Source: an uncultured Granulosicoccus sp. (GTDB lineage: Bacteria; Pseudomonadota; Gammaproteobacteria; Granulosicoccales; Granulosicoccaceae). From it: a DNA stretch of 64,000 bases. Below are positions 10,701 through 19,299 of this stretch, in pieces; the first letter of the stretch is position 1, and every line of letters starts with the position of its first letter. The position numbers and the translations under genes were made by a program. The notes beneath the pieces were generated by a model. The model was not told the origin of the DNA. It searched no databases and was given only the letters and a program-made list of their open reading frames with translations. The stretch covers positions 62,001 through 126,000 of the forward strand of contig CANLXI010000012.1 of the NCBI GenBank assembly GCA_947495035.1. Direction: 5' to 3'.

Positions 10701-11680
10701 AATGGCAGTATATCCACGCTGCGAAAGGCTCGGTTGTGTGAAGACTGCTTGCCAAGCAAGTCGGCCATTTCGCGAATATCGCGTTCACCGCTGAGAAAGA
10801 CCAGAATATCGTGTTGACGCTCTTTCAGCAGCGTTTCGCAGGCATTGATGATGGCCGTGGGCATATCGATGTCATCCAGCGAATCGGATTCGGCCTCGGG
10901 CGGCGCGTAGCGCAGTTCCACCGGATAGGTGCGACCTTCGGCCGTGATGATCGGCGCCCCATCGAAGTGCTCGGCAAAGCGTTCCGGGTCGATGGTGGCC
11001 GACGTGATGATGAGCTTCAGATCGCGGCGGCGTTTGAGCAGGTTCTTCAGGTAGCCCATCAGGAAATCGATGTTGAGCGAGCGTTCGTGTGCTTCATCGA
11101 TGATCAGGGTGTCGTACTGGTTCAGCCAGGGATCATTCTGGATTTCGGCCAGCAGGATGCCATCGGTCATCAGCTTGACATAGCTGCGATCGCTGACCTG
11201 ATCGCTGAAGCGGATCTTGAAGCCGACGGCTTCACCGACAGTGGTATCGAGTTCACTGGCAATGCGTGAGGCCACACTGCGCGCTGCGATTCGGCGGGGC
11301 TGGGTATGACCGATGAGCCCAGCCACGCCACGGCCGGCTTCCAGACAGATCTTCGGCAATTGAGTGGTCTTGCCCGAACCGGTTTCGCCGCACAGGATGA
11401 TCACCTGATTGTCCTTGATGGCCTGCAGGATTTGCTCGCGCTGCTCGACTACGGGCAAGTCCGGCGGGTACACCGGTGTGGGTACATTGGCAGCTCTCGT
11501 CGCCCGCTGCGCAGTCGATTTTTCCACGCGTTGCAGAAATCGCAGACGCTCGCGATCATCCTCCGGCTTCGTCGCCAGCTTCTTCACCACCCGCCGCAGC
11601 TTGTGCTGATCCACCAGCAGACACCCATCCACCAGCTTGTGCCACTCTCTCTCGGGTTCTCTCTCGGGTCGGACCACCAT
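7769..11680 (-). CDS. hrpA: HrpA, DEAH-box ATP-dependent RNA helicase
   Basis: A protein of 1303 residues (E. coli HrpA 1300). Walker A GETGSGKT is at 98-105, DEAH at 195-198, and SATIDPERF, TNVAETSLTVPGI and QRMGRCGR are the later helicase motifs. The helicase core is followed by the long C-terminal region typical of HrpA, a ribosome-rescue and RNA-processing helicase. I chose the ATG at 11680 because it gives the family length; the frame is open to 11881, but that part overlaps the transposase and has no homology. The first codons lie inside an inverted copy of a 23-nt repeat, followed by a 12-base duplication encoding PEREPERE, so the extreme N terminus looks acquired. A GTG at codon 17 is a possible alternative start. 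Confidence 0.93.
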   Translation of the reverse strand: MVVRPEREPEREWHKLVDGCLLVDQHKLRRVVKKLATKPEDDRERLRFLQRVEKSTAQRATRAANVPTPVYPPDLPVVEQREQILQAIKDNQVIILCGETGSGKTTQLPKICLEAGRGVAGLIGHTQPRRIAARSVASRIASELDTTVGEAVGFKIRFSDQVSDRSYVKLMTDGILLAEIQNDPWLNQYDTLIIDEAHERSLNIDFLMGYLKNLLKRRRDLKLIITSATIDPERFAEHFDGAPIITAEGRTYPVELRYAPPEAESDSLDDIDMPTAIINACETLLKERQHDILVFLSGERDIREMADLLGKQSSHNRAFRSVDILPLFSRLSNADQNRIFQAHSNPRIVLATNVAETSLTVPGIRAVVDPGYARVSRYSVRSKVQRLPIEKVSQASANQRMGRCGRVAPGVCIRLYSEEDFLTRAEFTEPEILRTNLSSVILQMASMKLGRIDDFPFVEAPESKFINDGYRTLQELAALDTQRRLTPLGKRLARLPIDPRLGRMLLASADEGCVSEVLTLVSALSVQDPRERPFEKRQAADEQHAEFNHENSDFMAWLNLWNFVTVQKEALSNSQFRKMCKQRYLSALRIIEWMDVRRQLERLCKELNLKQSTGEAAQDNIHRALLTGLLANVAIKTDKQAYLGTRNRHLSIFPGSGLFKKGPKWIMAGEVAETSKLYARQVGAIQPEWIETLATHLLQYSYRDAHWHKKKGTVNAWAQSTLYGLIINPKKGVNYGRINPAESRQIFIREALVAGELNTRGEFHRYNLALLDEVTTLEEKSRRRDIVVDPEELVRFYDAILPEGICTAADFEKWRKSFEADNPRALFFEREQLLLDDAVDVSARDYPDQMEMSGMVLPLKYHFAPGEDDDGVTLICPVEVLNRVSAARCEWLVPGMLEEKITLLIKALPKSLRRNFVPAPDYAAAARAAMDPADGSLLGSLSRHLQRMTGVTVTQEDWDSGNLPSHLSMRFEVVGNEGQMLRAGRNLTALQEAYVGEVEETLLRFSDNSIERDQVSDWNFGDLPQSVDIEKSGMTLQGFPALQATRDGVGIKLFATEAAAMSAMPVGVRALYKEVLKDEVRYLQRKLPNINVLSLRFTPFGNKQTLIDDIINAAVDHVFVDREQLPRSRDSFMQKLESGRPELVGVAARFCDILGQVFEQHRQVAKRLEGSISLSWIEPAVDIRDQIEQLIHAGFVTQTGLLRLERLPIYFQAMDKRLDAIDMAPDKDRRRRAELLPVWESFKNLPQERDDDPAYRQAHRALRWAFEELRVSLFAQDLGTREKVSVSRLENRVDELAKWLPKL

Positions 11681-11685
11681 AACTC
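11663..11685 (-). repeat. Inverted, diverged copy of the RAYT-associated 23-mer, containing the hrpA start codon
   Basis: Read on the minus strand, this segment matches the 23-nt repeat found upstream of the transposase gene (12749-12932) at 20 of 23 positions, including the block GGTCCGACCC. Bases 6-8 of the repeat are the ATG of hrpA. Confidence 0.75.
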
Positions 11686-11699
11686 GTTGATAATTGAAA

Positions 11700-11728
11700 C
11701 GAATACGAGCCCAAAACGCACGTATTCG
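11700..11728. repeat. Inverted repeat between the transposase gene and hrpA
   Basis: CGAATACG (11700-11707) and CGTATTCG (11721-11728) form a perfect 8-bp stem with a 13-base loop. A smaller CCCC/GGGG hairpin lies at 11750-11762, just past the transposase stop. These could be the element's end structure or a weak terminator upstream of hrpA. Confidence 0.5.
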
Positions 11729-11765
11729 CTCTTGTACAGGGATATTTGACCCCGAAAAGGGGCGA

Positions 11766-12515
11766 TTAGGGACTAAGTGTACTGCCTCTCGATCGATATC
11801 TCGCCATCTGCTCGCGAACGGCAAAACTGCCTGCTTTTTCGGGCCTGGCACGTCGACCGGGATTGCTGAAACCCAACGCACGCTTCATCATAAGGGCATA
11901 TTCAAGCGTGCCAACAGCAGCGCTGTCACTCCACATGCCCTCTCGTTCGAGCGTTCCATGACACATTTGATCGTCTATCCAGCTCTCGCGCGCGATCAAC
12001 AGCTCCTTGGGCGAGTCGAACTTCAGTAAACGGCAGGCACTGTCCAGGTCGATTCGCGAACCTCGTCGGCGCGGATGTTTCGCTTCATGATAACCGCTGG
12101 CTGACCACTCTTCCGGATGCGACACTTCGCCGGCACGCACCATGTTCAGGTCGATGTAGGTCATGCAACGAGCCAGATGATTGTCTGTCTGGATGGCTGT
12201 TGCGTGGTACCGATCTTCCCAGAACGCCCCGGTGCGCCCCTGTCTTTTGTTGAATTCCTGCGCGGTCCGACCTGAAACCAGTTGCATCGCCGCCGGAATG
12301 GCGTTGTTGCCAGAGTCGTGCACCAGCAAATGGATATGGTTGGACGTCACGATGTAATTCAACACGCTCAGGCCGAAGCGACGTCTGGCCTGGTACAGCC
12401 AGTAAAGCCAGCGACGTCGATCCATCTGGAATTTCAGCAGAAATTCGCGTTGATGGCAGCGCTGCGTGATATGCCAGACTTGTCCGGCGATGAAATGGCG
12501 ATTGGCTCGCGGCAT
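11766..12515 (-). mobile_element. RAYT, REP-associated tyrosine transposase (Y1/HUH family), complete
   Basis: A protein of 249 residues of the IS200-like Y1 transposase fold in its single-copy REP-associated form. The HUH metal motif is H60-I-H62 in the segment SNHIHLLV; the catalytic tyrosine is probably Y120 in CMTYIDLN, in the typical RAYT context YIDLNMVRAGE. An FWEDRYHAT segment and a basic C terminus are also typical. The gene is intact. It is flanked by one inverted and three direct copies of a 23-nt repeat with palindromic core GGTC-C-GACC, the kind of substrate RAYTs act on. It lies 86 bases upstream of hrpA on the same strand. Confidence 0.9.
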
Positions 12516-12748
12516 GGCGTCCCTCCCTGGAACCCGTTGCTGACGATGGAAATCATTGGCGTTGATGCAATTCGCTTCCTGCGAAAAGGCCTTCAGGCTC
12601 GCCTAGTAAACAGGACGATAGGCATCGTGGCAAGAAGGCGGAGCATAAAATGAGAACTGGCAGAGCTTAAGGCCGTTTACTTCTCGATGTGCGGTCGAAG
12701 AGAACGGGGAATCGGCATTAACGGTTGCTTGGTGAGGGAGTTTTCAGT

Positions 12749-12932
12749 GACTTGCGATGGTCCGACCCGGGAAATGGTGAACCCTGACTTTCAAGAACTT
12801 ACGATGGTCCGACCCGGGGTACTCCTTGATCGGGCCTTTTGCTCGGTAAAAAGCCTCGTTCAAGCGCGGAAAACCGCCATATTTCAGCCAAAATATCCAG
12901 ACTATCAATGACTTATGATGGTCCGACCCGGG
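12749..12932 (+). repeat. Three direct copies of a 23-nt repeat upstream of the RAYT gene
   Basis: Copies lie at 12749-12771, 12796-12818 and 12910-12932, with consensus RACTTRYGATGGTCCGACCC followed by GGG. They are spaced 47 and 114 bases apart (start to start). The core GGTCCGACC is a 9-base palindrome. The gap 12516-12944 between the transposase gene and the SPOR gene holds these repeats and no gene that I can support. Confidence 0.88.
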
Positions 12933-12944
12933 GGTTCCCGGGGG

Positions 12945-13547
12945 TTAGCCGGTGACGCGGATGAGTTTGTAGCTGATGCCGTTGCGTTTGAGGCGTTCCT
13001 TGGCGATGCTGATGCGTTCCTGATCGAAGAACGGTCCGATGCGAACGCGATGTCCGATGACGCCGTTGTTGTCCTGTCGCGGGACGATCGTGGACTCCAG
13101 GCCAAGCAGCAACAGTGAGGCTCGGGTCTTCTCGGCATCGGCCTTCTGGCGGTAGTTGCCAGCCTGCAGAAAATAGGACTCGTGTCCGACGCTGTTGGCC
13201 GGGACCTCGGCATAGTTCTCCGACACCAGAGCACGCGCGGACAGGCTCTGCACACTGCCGGGCACCACTCGCGTCGCCGGTGGTACGGTGCGGCTTGGCG
13301 GCGGCACCACTTCGCGCACGGCTGCCTGCTGTTGCTCGATGGTCGACTCGGGCAACAGGGAATAGAACTGATAGCCAGTCACGCCCGCTTCGGACTGCAT
13401 CTCGGCGGCAGCCATGTCAGCCGCCGGCATGCCGACCGGCAAGCGTGACAGCAACACCACGAAGCCGAATACCAGCCCTACCAGCAAACTCAGCGCCAGC
13501 ACGCACAGGCGACTGCCATGCATTTCCGATTCTCGGCCACTTGCCAT
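12945..13547 (-). CDS. SPOR-domain protein (FtsN-like), cotranscribed with the argS-like gene
   Basis: A protein of 200 residues with one membrane anchor (about 13-35), a Pro/Ala-rich periplasmic linker and a C-terminal SPOR domain (about 122-198: SYFLQAGNYRQKADAEKTRA through RIGPFFDQERISIAKERL). SPOR domains bind denuded glycan strands at the division septum. A SPOR protein after argS is a common gammaproteobacterial arrangement; hslVU, which often follows, is absent and the RAYT element takes that place. The start is 3 bases after the argS-like stop. A second Met at codon 9 is also possible. Confidence 0.85.
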   Translation of the reverse strand: MASGRESEMHGSRLCVLALSLLVGLVFGFVVLLSRLPVGMPAADMAAAEMQSEAGVTGYQFYSLLPESTIEQQQAAVREVVPPPSRTVPPATRVVPGSVQSLSARALVSENYAEVPANSVGHESYFLQAGNYRQKADAEKTRASLLLLGLESTIVPRQDNNGVIGHRVRIGPFFDQERISIAKERLKRNGISYKLIRVTG

Positions 13548-13550
13548 CGA

Positions 13551-15023
13551 TCACATTACCTCAGGGGTCGATACACCAATCAGCGACAACCCGTTACCCA
13601 GTACCTGCCGTACGGCAAGCAGTAAACACACTCTTGCATGCCGCAGCTCGTCATCATCGACAAGTACTTTATGCGCGTTGTAATAACTGTGTAGACCATT
13701 TGCGAGATCCCGCAAGTATCTCGTGAGTTGATGAGGCTCACGAGCCAGAGCTGCCCGCTGGACCCGTTCAGGGAACATCGCCAACAAGCTCATGAGCTCG
13801 AACTCGGCCGTTTCACTCAGCCGGAACAGAGCTGCCAGACCGGCTTCCTGATCGAATGTCAACGCTCGCTGATTCAGTTGTCGCATGACGCTGCAGACGC
13901 GCGCATGGGCCATCTGGACATGATAGGCAGGGTTTTCGTTTGACTGGGACCTGGCCAGGTCAAGGTCGAAGTCGAACGGTTGCGAGTGCTTGCGCATGAC
14001 GTAGAGGAATCGCGCAGCGTCCTTGCCGACTTCATCACATAACTCGCGAAGAGTGACAATGGAATCACATGCTGTGGACAACGATACCGGCTCCCCGCCG
14101 CGAAACAGGTTCGCGAACCGCGTCAGCAGTATCTCGAATTTCTCCCGCGGATGACCCAGTGCCTGGCAGGCCGCGGACAGGCAAGCCGCCCGCTCATGCT
14201 GATCGGCACCGAAGACATACAGCACCTTGTCGACACCGCGTTCGAGCGTGTTGTCGATACAGGCGATATCAGAGGCGAAACAACTACCCTGCCCATTGCC
14301 CCATAGCAGCGCACGGTCCCTGTCATCACCGAATTCGCTCGACCGGAACCAGCGCACACCTTCCTTTTCATACAGCTGGCCCGATGCCTCCAGCCTGTCT
14401 ACCACACGCTGCAGGGCGTCGCCCAGGCTGCATTCGCTGACCCATTCAGCGTGGTGAACACCGAATTCGTTCAGCTCCTGTCTGATAGCAGTGGCGGCCG
14501 GACCATCCATCTGACACCCGGCATCAGTGAGGCGATATACGCGCCGCACCTCGAAACCGACCGCTTCCATCAGATCGGCAATGGTCGCCCCCAAGGCGAC
14601 AGGGCGGCCCTGACTCACAGGCAGCGGCCCTGCCGGGCAGGACGATACGCATTCCACCTGGACCCGCTGCCCTGCTCCCAGCTGGCTCCGACCGAATTGC
14701 CTGCCCTGGGACAGAACCGCAGGGACCACGGCTGCCTGAGCCTCGTCCGCCTGAAAGAAGTTGATGAACCCCGGGTCAGCAACAACCACGTCGCGAATGT
14801 CATCTGACACCGGCAATGCCTCGATCAATGCCCGGGCAATGTCACACGGCGCATGCCCGGTCGGCTTTGCCAGCATCATGGCCAGATTGGAAGCAAAGTC
14901 ACCGTGACCGGCATCGCGTGTGCGTGTCACCACGATCGATGGATTGACGTCTGAAGGAACCATACCAGTGGACTGCAAGGCAGCGAGAGCCACGGCCAGG
15001 TCCTGTTCCAATCGGTCTTTCAC
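13551..15023 (-). CDS. ArgRS-like protein lacking HIGH and KMSKR motifs (probable non-catalytic paralogue)
   Basis: A protein of 490 residues, clearly arginyl-tRNA synthetase in descent: the N-terminal domain has DAGHGDFASNLAMMLAKP and PGFINFF, and the C-terminal anticodon-binding domain has YLRDLANGLHSYYNAHKVLV and ends GVSTPEVM. The catalytic signatures are gone. The HIGH site in VSxNPTGPLHVGHGR reads VSSCPAGPLPVSQGR (residues 126-140), with both histidines lost. The KMSKR site reads SLSTA (314-318). GADHHG reads GADQHE. About 65-70 residues usually found after QMD (171-173) are missing, which explains the short length. The frame is intact and flanked by priA and the SPOR gene as a normal argS would be. 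A true ArgRS must be encoded elsewhere. Confidence 0.85.
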   Translation of the reverse strand: MKDRLEQDLAVALAALQSTGMVPSDVNPSIVVTRTRDAGHGDFASNLAMMLAKPTGHAPCDIARALIEALPVSDDIRDVVVADPGFINFFQADEAQAAVVPAVLSQGRQFGRSQLGAGQRVQVECVSSCPAGPLPVSQGRPVALGATIADLMEAVGFEVRRVYRLTDAGCQMDGPAATAIRQELNEFGVHHAEWVSECSLGDALQRVVDRLEASGQLYEKEGVRWFRSSEFGDDRDRALLWGNGQGSCFASDIACIDNTLERGVDKVLYVFGADQHERAACLSAACQALGHPREKFEILLTRFANLFRGGEPVSLSTACDSIVTLRELCDEVGKDAARFLYVMRKHSQPFDFDLDLARSQSNENPAYHVQMAHARVCSVMRQLNQRALTFDQEAGLAALFRLSETAEFELMSLLAMFPERVQRAALAREPHQLTRYLRDLANGLHSYYNAHKVLVDDDELRHARVCLLLAVRQVLGNGLSLIGVSTPEVM

Positions 15024-15179
15024 CTCAGCTCTTTACACGCTTAGTCCGGCAGCCGAGTTTAACCTCAATGAGGCACGAATCCACGACCGGAAATCACCTT
15101 GGCCGGGTGGCGCGCCGCCCCGCGCCATACTGACGGTCACAGCCACACGCTCGCCTCAGGCACTCCCCGGAAAGGACCC

Positions 15180-17366
15180 TCAGAACAGATCGACCGGGTC
15201 CACATCGATGGACCAGCGGCACTTGCGCGCACCGGGCAGCTGATCGATCTGTGTACACAGCCGCGCCAGGCTGTCATTGAGTACCGAGCGGCGATCCGAC
15301 TGCAGCAACAACTGTGCTCGATATCGCCCTCCCAGTCGTTCCATCGGGGCTGGCGCTGGCCCCATCACTTCCAGGCGCCCAGCCCTGCTTGCCAGCAAGA
15401 CCTCTGAGACCTGCTGCAGAAAGGCATGCGCTTCCTGCCCGGCACTGGCTTCGGCACGCACCAGTGCCATGAAGGAGAATGGCGGCAGATCAGCCAGCCG
15501 CCGGTCAGCCATGGCAATATCGGCAAAGGCTCCATAGCCCTCCCTGACCAGAGTCTGCAGCATCGGATTATCGGGATTGCGTGTCTGTATCAGAACCGTG
15601 CCCTGCCGCGTTTCCCGCCCGGCACGCCCGGCGACCTGCACGGTCAACTGTGCCATGTGCTCCAGCGATCGAAAATCGGTGCCGAACAGGCCACGATCGG
15701 CATCCAGGATGCACACCAGCGTCAGCTTCGGAAAATGATGCCCCTTGGCCAGCATCTGCGTACCGACCAGGATGCGCGCCTGTCCCGTGGTCGCCTTGTC
15801 AAGCTGCTTTTCCAGCGCCCCCTTGCGCCGCGTGCTGTCGCGGTCGATCCTGGCGATTTCCACATCGGGAAATTCTGCCTGCAGAGCATCCGTGATGCGC
15901 TCCGTGCCATAGCCGACCCGATCCAGCTCGGCAGAGCCGCAGCTGTCGCACACGGCGGGCAGCGGCCTTTCGGAACCGCAGTGATGACAGCGCAGGCGAT
16001 TCTGCCGCACGTGGACGGTCATGTGCGCATCGCAGCGCCGACAATCGGCCGCCGCACCACAATCATTGCACAACAACGTGGGCGCAAAACCCCGCCGGTT
16101 GATGAAGACCAGCGCCTGACCATCCTTGTCCAGATGATCGCGAATGGCATCCAGCAGCCGATCACTCATGCCTTCGATGAGCTTGCGCCTGCGGATGTCC
16201 AGCAGGTTCATGATCGGTGGAATGGCATTGCCAGCCCGCTGCGTCAGACGCAGTTCCCTGAATCGACCGGTCTTGACGTTGTTGATCGTCTCGAAAGAAG
16301 GGGTAGCAGTACCCAGCACAACCGGACATTGCCGGTCACGTGCCCGCATCAGAGCCAGGTCACGCGCGTGATAGCGAAAGCCATCCTGTTGCTTCAGCGA
16401 GCCATCGTGTTCCTCATCGATGATGATCAGCCCCAGCCTCGGCAAAGCCGCCAGAATCGACGAGCGGGTGCCGATGACGACATCGGCATGACCTTCAGCA
16501 GCGCACAACCAGTTCTGCAGTCGCTCGTTATCGTTGAGCCCCGAATGCAGGCTGACCAGACAGCCACTGATGCGCCGCTCGAAGCGGCTCATCAACTGCG
16601 GCGTCAGCGAGATTTCCGGCACCAGCACCAGCGATTGCAGACCTCGTTTCCCAGCCTCTTCGATACAGCGCAGATACACTTCCGTCTTGCCACTGCCGGT
16701 AACTCCGCGCAGCAGAAAACTGGTAAAACTGCCCAGCGTCTGTTGCACGGCCTGAACAGCGACGGCCTGCTCATCCGACAGCGCGGGACCGGTTTCAGCC
16801 GCATGATTGCGCGGCACTTCGATCGCGGTATCACAGGCCACCCAGCCACGCTCCAGTAAGGGTTCCATGGATTTGCGCCAACCGGGACTGATGGCTCGCA
16901 GCGCATCAACGGCAACCGGCCTGCCGTCGTGCTCGCGCAGATACTCCAGCAATCGTTGCTGAACGGGTGCCGCCCGTGACAGGCCGGACTCCGCTTCATG
17001 CGGAACCCAGCGGTAGTAGTCGCGTTCGGCAATCACCGCCTCGTGTCCCTTGCGCAGCAGCACCGGCAATGCCGAACCCAGCACCTCCCCCAGGGGATAG
17101 TGGTAATAGCGACTGGCCCATTGCAACAACTTGAGCAGATCTTCCGGCAGAACCGGCTTTTCATCATGCACCTTGTGCACGGCGCGCAGCTTCCCGGACG
17201 GTACGTCACTGTGCTCGATGGCAGCCACCACGACACCGATCACCTGTCGACGCCCGAAAGGAACTGTCACCCGCGTACCCGCAATGATCGGTGATGCTGC
17301 TTTCCAGCGGTAATCGAACACGCCGTAGACCGGTGACTTCACCGCCACTTGTACCAAGGGATTCAT
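15180..17366 (-). CDS. priA: PriA, primosomal replication-restart helicase
   Basis: A protein of 728 residues starting at the ATG at 17366 (MNPLVQVAVKSPVYG), the normal PriA N terminus; upstream in-frame codons have no family match. It has the 3' DNA-binding domain, Walker A GVTGSGKTEVYLR, the DEEH box (IIDEEHDGSLKQQ), and the paired zinc-binding cysteines (CNDCG, CRRC, CHHCG, CDSCG). Motifs VFINRRGFAP and QVAGRAGRE are present. PriA reloads the replisome at stalled forks. Its upstream region carries DnaA-box matches. Confidence 0.97.
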   Translation of the reverse strand: MNPLVQVAVKSPVYGVFDYRWKAASPIIAGTRVTVPFGRRQVIGVVVAAIEHSDVPSGKLRAVHKVHDEKPVLPEDLLKLLQWASRYYHYPLGEVLGSALPVLLRKGHEAVIAERDYYRWVPHEAESGLSRAAPVQQRLLEYLREHDGRPVAVDALRAISPGWRKSMEPLLERGWVACDTAIEVPRNHAAETGPALSDEQAVAVQAVQQTLGSFTSFLLRGVTGSGKTEVYLRCIEEAGKRGLQSLVLVPEISLTPQLMSRFERRISGCLVSLHSGLNDNERLQNWLCAAEGHADVVIGTRSSILAALPRLGLIIIDEEHDGSLKQQDGFRYHARDLALMRARDRQCPVVLGTATPSFETINNVKTGRFRELRLTQRAGNAIPPIMNLLDIRRRKLIEGMSDRLLDAIRDHLDKDGQALVFINRRGFAPTLLCNDCGAAADCRRCDAHMTVHVRQNRLRCHHCGSERPLPAVCDSCGSAELDRVGYGTERITDALQAEFPDVEIARIDRDSTRRKGALEKQLDKATTGQARILVGTQMLAKGHHFPKLTLVCILDADRGLFGTDFRSLEHMAQLTVQVAGRAGRETRQGTVLIQTRNPDNPMLQTLVREGYGAFADIAMADRRLADLPPFSFMALVRAEASAGQEAHAFLQQVSEVLLASRAGRLEVMGPAPAPMERLGGRYRAQLLLQSDRRSVLNDSLARLCTQIDQLPGARKCRWSIDVDPVDLF

Positions 17367-17904
17367 GCGCTTAGCAAAGTCTCTGAGGATATCGGTCGAG
17401 CGCAGACAGGCCTGCCGGGGCCCTGAGGTTAGCGTCAAAACAGGCGCACTTCAGTGCCGGAATACTCACACAGTGTCCACAAATCTGTGGATAACTATGT
17501 GGACAAGGTTTGAAAAACGGTGCCAACGTGACGCACAACCGGGATTCCGGAAATTGATCCCATATTGCGAAATTACAAAATTATTCTTATATTTCAATAG
17601 TTTATGAAAACTTCCGAAAGCTGAAAAGGAGCCAATACACGATTTTCCGACTTTCCACAAGCGATCTGGAGCATTGTGTATAAGCCCGGACGTATTTCCA
17701 GATCGTCAACCCCGAAACGCGACAAATTCCAGTCATTTAACCGTTACATGCGGGTCCGGAACAGCACAATCGCCGCCCCATCATCGAGCAGGAAATGCAC
17801 CGCGGACCGTGCAACACACGCCGACACACCGTTGGCACGCTTGTCCGTGGCGCAATCCTGTCTGCCTGAACGAACTTGCCAGACCGTGGTGGCGTTGCCG
17901 GGTA
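17367..17904. promoter_or_regulatory. AT-rich intergenic region with DnaA-box matches upstream of priA
   Basis: A 538-base gap without a gene. On the minus strand there are perfect DnaA boxes at 17486-17494 (TTATCCACA) and 17675-17683 (TTATACACA), a one-mismatch box at 17498-17506 (TTGTCCACA), and two-mismatch boxes on the plus strand at 17473-17481 and 17651-17659. Between them, 17570-17611 is 36 A/T of 42 bases, a sharp drop against the GC-rich surroundings. GATC sites occur at about 17555, 17663 and 17701. This could be a replication origin, a DnaA-binding control region for priA, or a DnaA-titrating site. The segment 17700-17904 shows nothing else. Confidence 0.6.
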
Positions 17905-19299
17905 TCAGTCCAGTCCCTTGATGGCCATGATCAGGTCCTGCACGGTATCCCGCGCATCACCGAACAGCACACGACTCACGGGGGAGAACAACAGGGCATT
18001 CTCGACACCGGCATAGCCGGTACCGTCACCGCGTTTCACCACGATCACCCGCTTGGCCTGATCGACATCCAGTATGGGCATGCCATACAACGGGGAATCA
18101 GGGTCATCCCTGGCTGCCGGATTGACGATATCGTTGGCGCCGACCACCAGCACCACATCGACTTGCGAGAACTCGGCGTTGATGTCGTTCAGATCGCTGA
18201 TCTTCTCGTAAGGGACCCCCGCTTCCGCCAGCAGCACATTCATGTGCCCCGGCATGCGCCCTGCCACCGGATGTATCGCAAAACCGGTATGCACGCCGCG
18301 CTCCTCGAGCAACTGGGTCAACTCCCGCAGCTTGTGCTGTGCCTGGGCTGTTGCCATGCCGTAGCCGGGAACAATCAGGATGCGATCGGCATAGGCCATG
18401 TCGACAGCGGCATCACGAGCGTCGATCTTGTTGACATGATCCCGAGCCTGTGTCCTGACCTGCCCGTCTGCCGTGATACCGAACCCGGAATACATGATTT
18501 CCGTGAGTCGCCGATTGACGGCGCGCGCCATCAACCGGGTCAGCAGGGAACCCGCGGCAAACACGATGGTACCCGCAACCATCATGGTGGGATTCTCCAG
18601 CACGAAACCGTCCAGAGCGACGGCCAGACCGGTCAATGCGTTGTACATGGAAATCAGCACCGGCATGTCGGCTGCCGACGTCGGCAGGGTCATCAGCAGG
18701 CCGAAACTGATTGCCAGGATGGCAAAGGCCAGCAGCAGCACCGGATGCGCCGTGGCCGAGGTGGCCAGGATCAGACCCAGCAGCAGCACCAGGGCACCAT
18801 TCGCCAGATACGCCACCTGCCGCTTGGCAAAGTCTTCCCGTCGTGAAAATCGACCGGTCAGGCGCAGATAGGCAAACATGGAGCCGGCAAAGGAGATACA
18901 GCCGATCAGACCACTGAGTACCGCCAGCGCCTTCACCAGTGCGCCATATTGAGTCACGTTCAGCAGGACCAGCATGCCGATTCCCGCTGCGGCAATTCCA
19001 CCCAGCCCGTTGTAGAGCGCCACCACCTGCGGAATACTGGCCATGTCGACGCGGCGTGCATGCAGGAGTGCAATGCCCCCACCGAGTACCATGGCAGCCA
19101 GTATCAGAGAGTAATTGCCCCCCAGACCGGGATGCAGGGCAGTGGCGATGATGGCCAGCGACATGCCACCGCCGGCACACCAGATACCGGAGCGCGCACG
19201 AGTCGGCGAGCTCAGACGACGCAGACCGATGACAAACAGCACCGTAGAGGCAAACCAGGCCAGCTCCAGGGCGAGAGGCAGATTGTTGGTCGTACTCAT
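17905..19299 (-). CDS. pntB: PntB, NAD(P) transhydrogenase subunit beta
   Basis: A protein of 464 residues with about nine membrane helices in the first 275 residues, then the NADP(H)-binding domain III, recognisable by VPGYGMATAQAQHKLREL, the GRMPGHMNVLLAEAGVPY segment and NDIVNPAARDDP. The enzyme uses the proton gradient to drive hydride transfer from NADH to NADP+. The start overlaps the stop of pntAB by 4 bases. This is the last gene of a pntAA-AB-B operon. Confidence 0.95.
   Translation of the reverse strand: MSTTNNLPLALELAWFASTVLFVIGLRRLSSPTRARSGIWCAGGGMSLAIIATALHPGLGGNYSLILAAMVLGGGIALLHARRVDMASIPQVVALYNGLGGIAAAGIGMLVLLNVTQYGALVKALAVLSGLIGCISFAGSMFAYLRLTGRFSRREDFAKRQVAYLANGALVLLLGLILATSATAHPVLLLAFAILAISFGLLMTLPTSAADMPVLISMYNALTGLAVALDGFVLENPTMMVAGTIVFAAGSLLTRLMARAVNRRLTEIMYSGFGITADGQVRTQARDHVNKIDARDAAVDMAYADRILIVPGYGMATAQAQHKLRELTQLLEERGVHTGFAIHPVAGRMPGHMNVLLAEAGVPYEKISDLNDINAEFSQVDVVLVVGANDIVNPAARDDPDSPLYGMPILDVDQAKRVIVVKRGDGTGYAGVENALLFSPVSRVLFGDARDTVQDLIMAIKGLD

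Noticed and set aside
12516-12944. Small genes in the gap between transposase and SPOR gene
   Set aside because: Short open frames there have no ribosome site or family match; the gap is explained by the 23-mer repeats.
13551-15023. Annotating the argS-like gene as functional ArgRS or as a pseudogene
   Set aside because: Both catalytic motifs are gone, so it should not be called functional; but there is no stop or frameshift, so pseudogene is not supported either.
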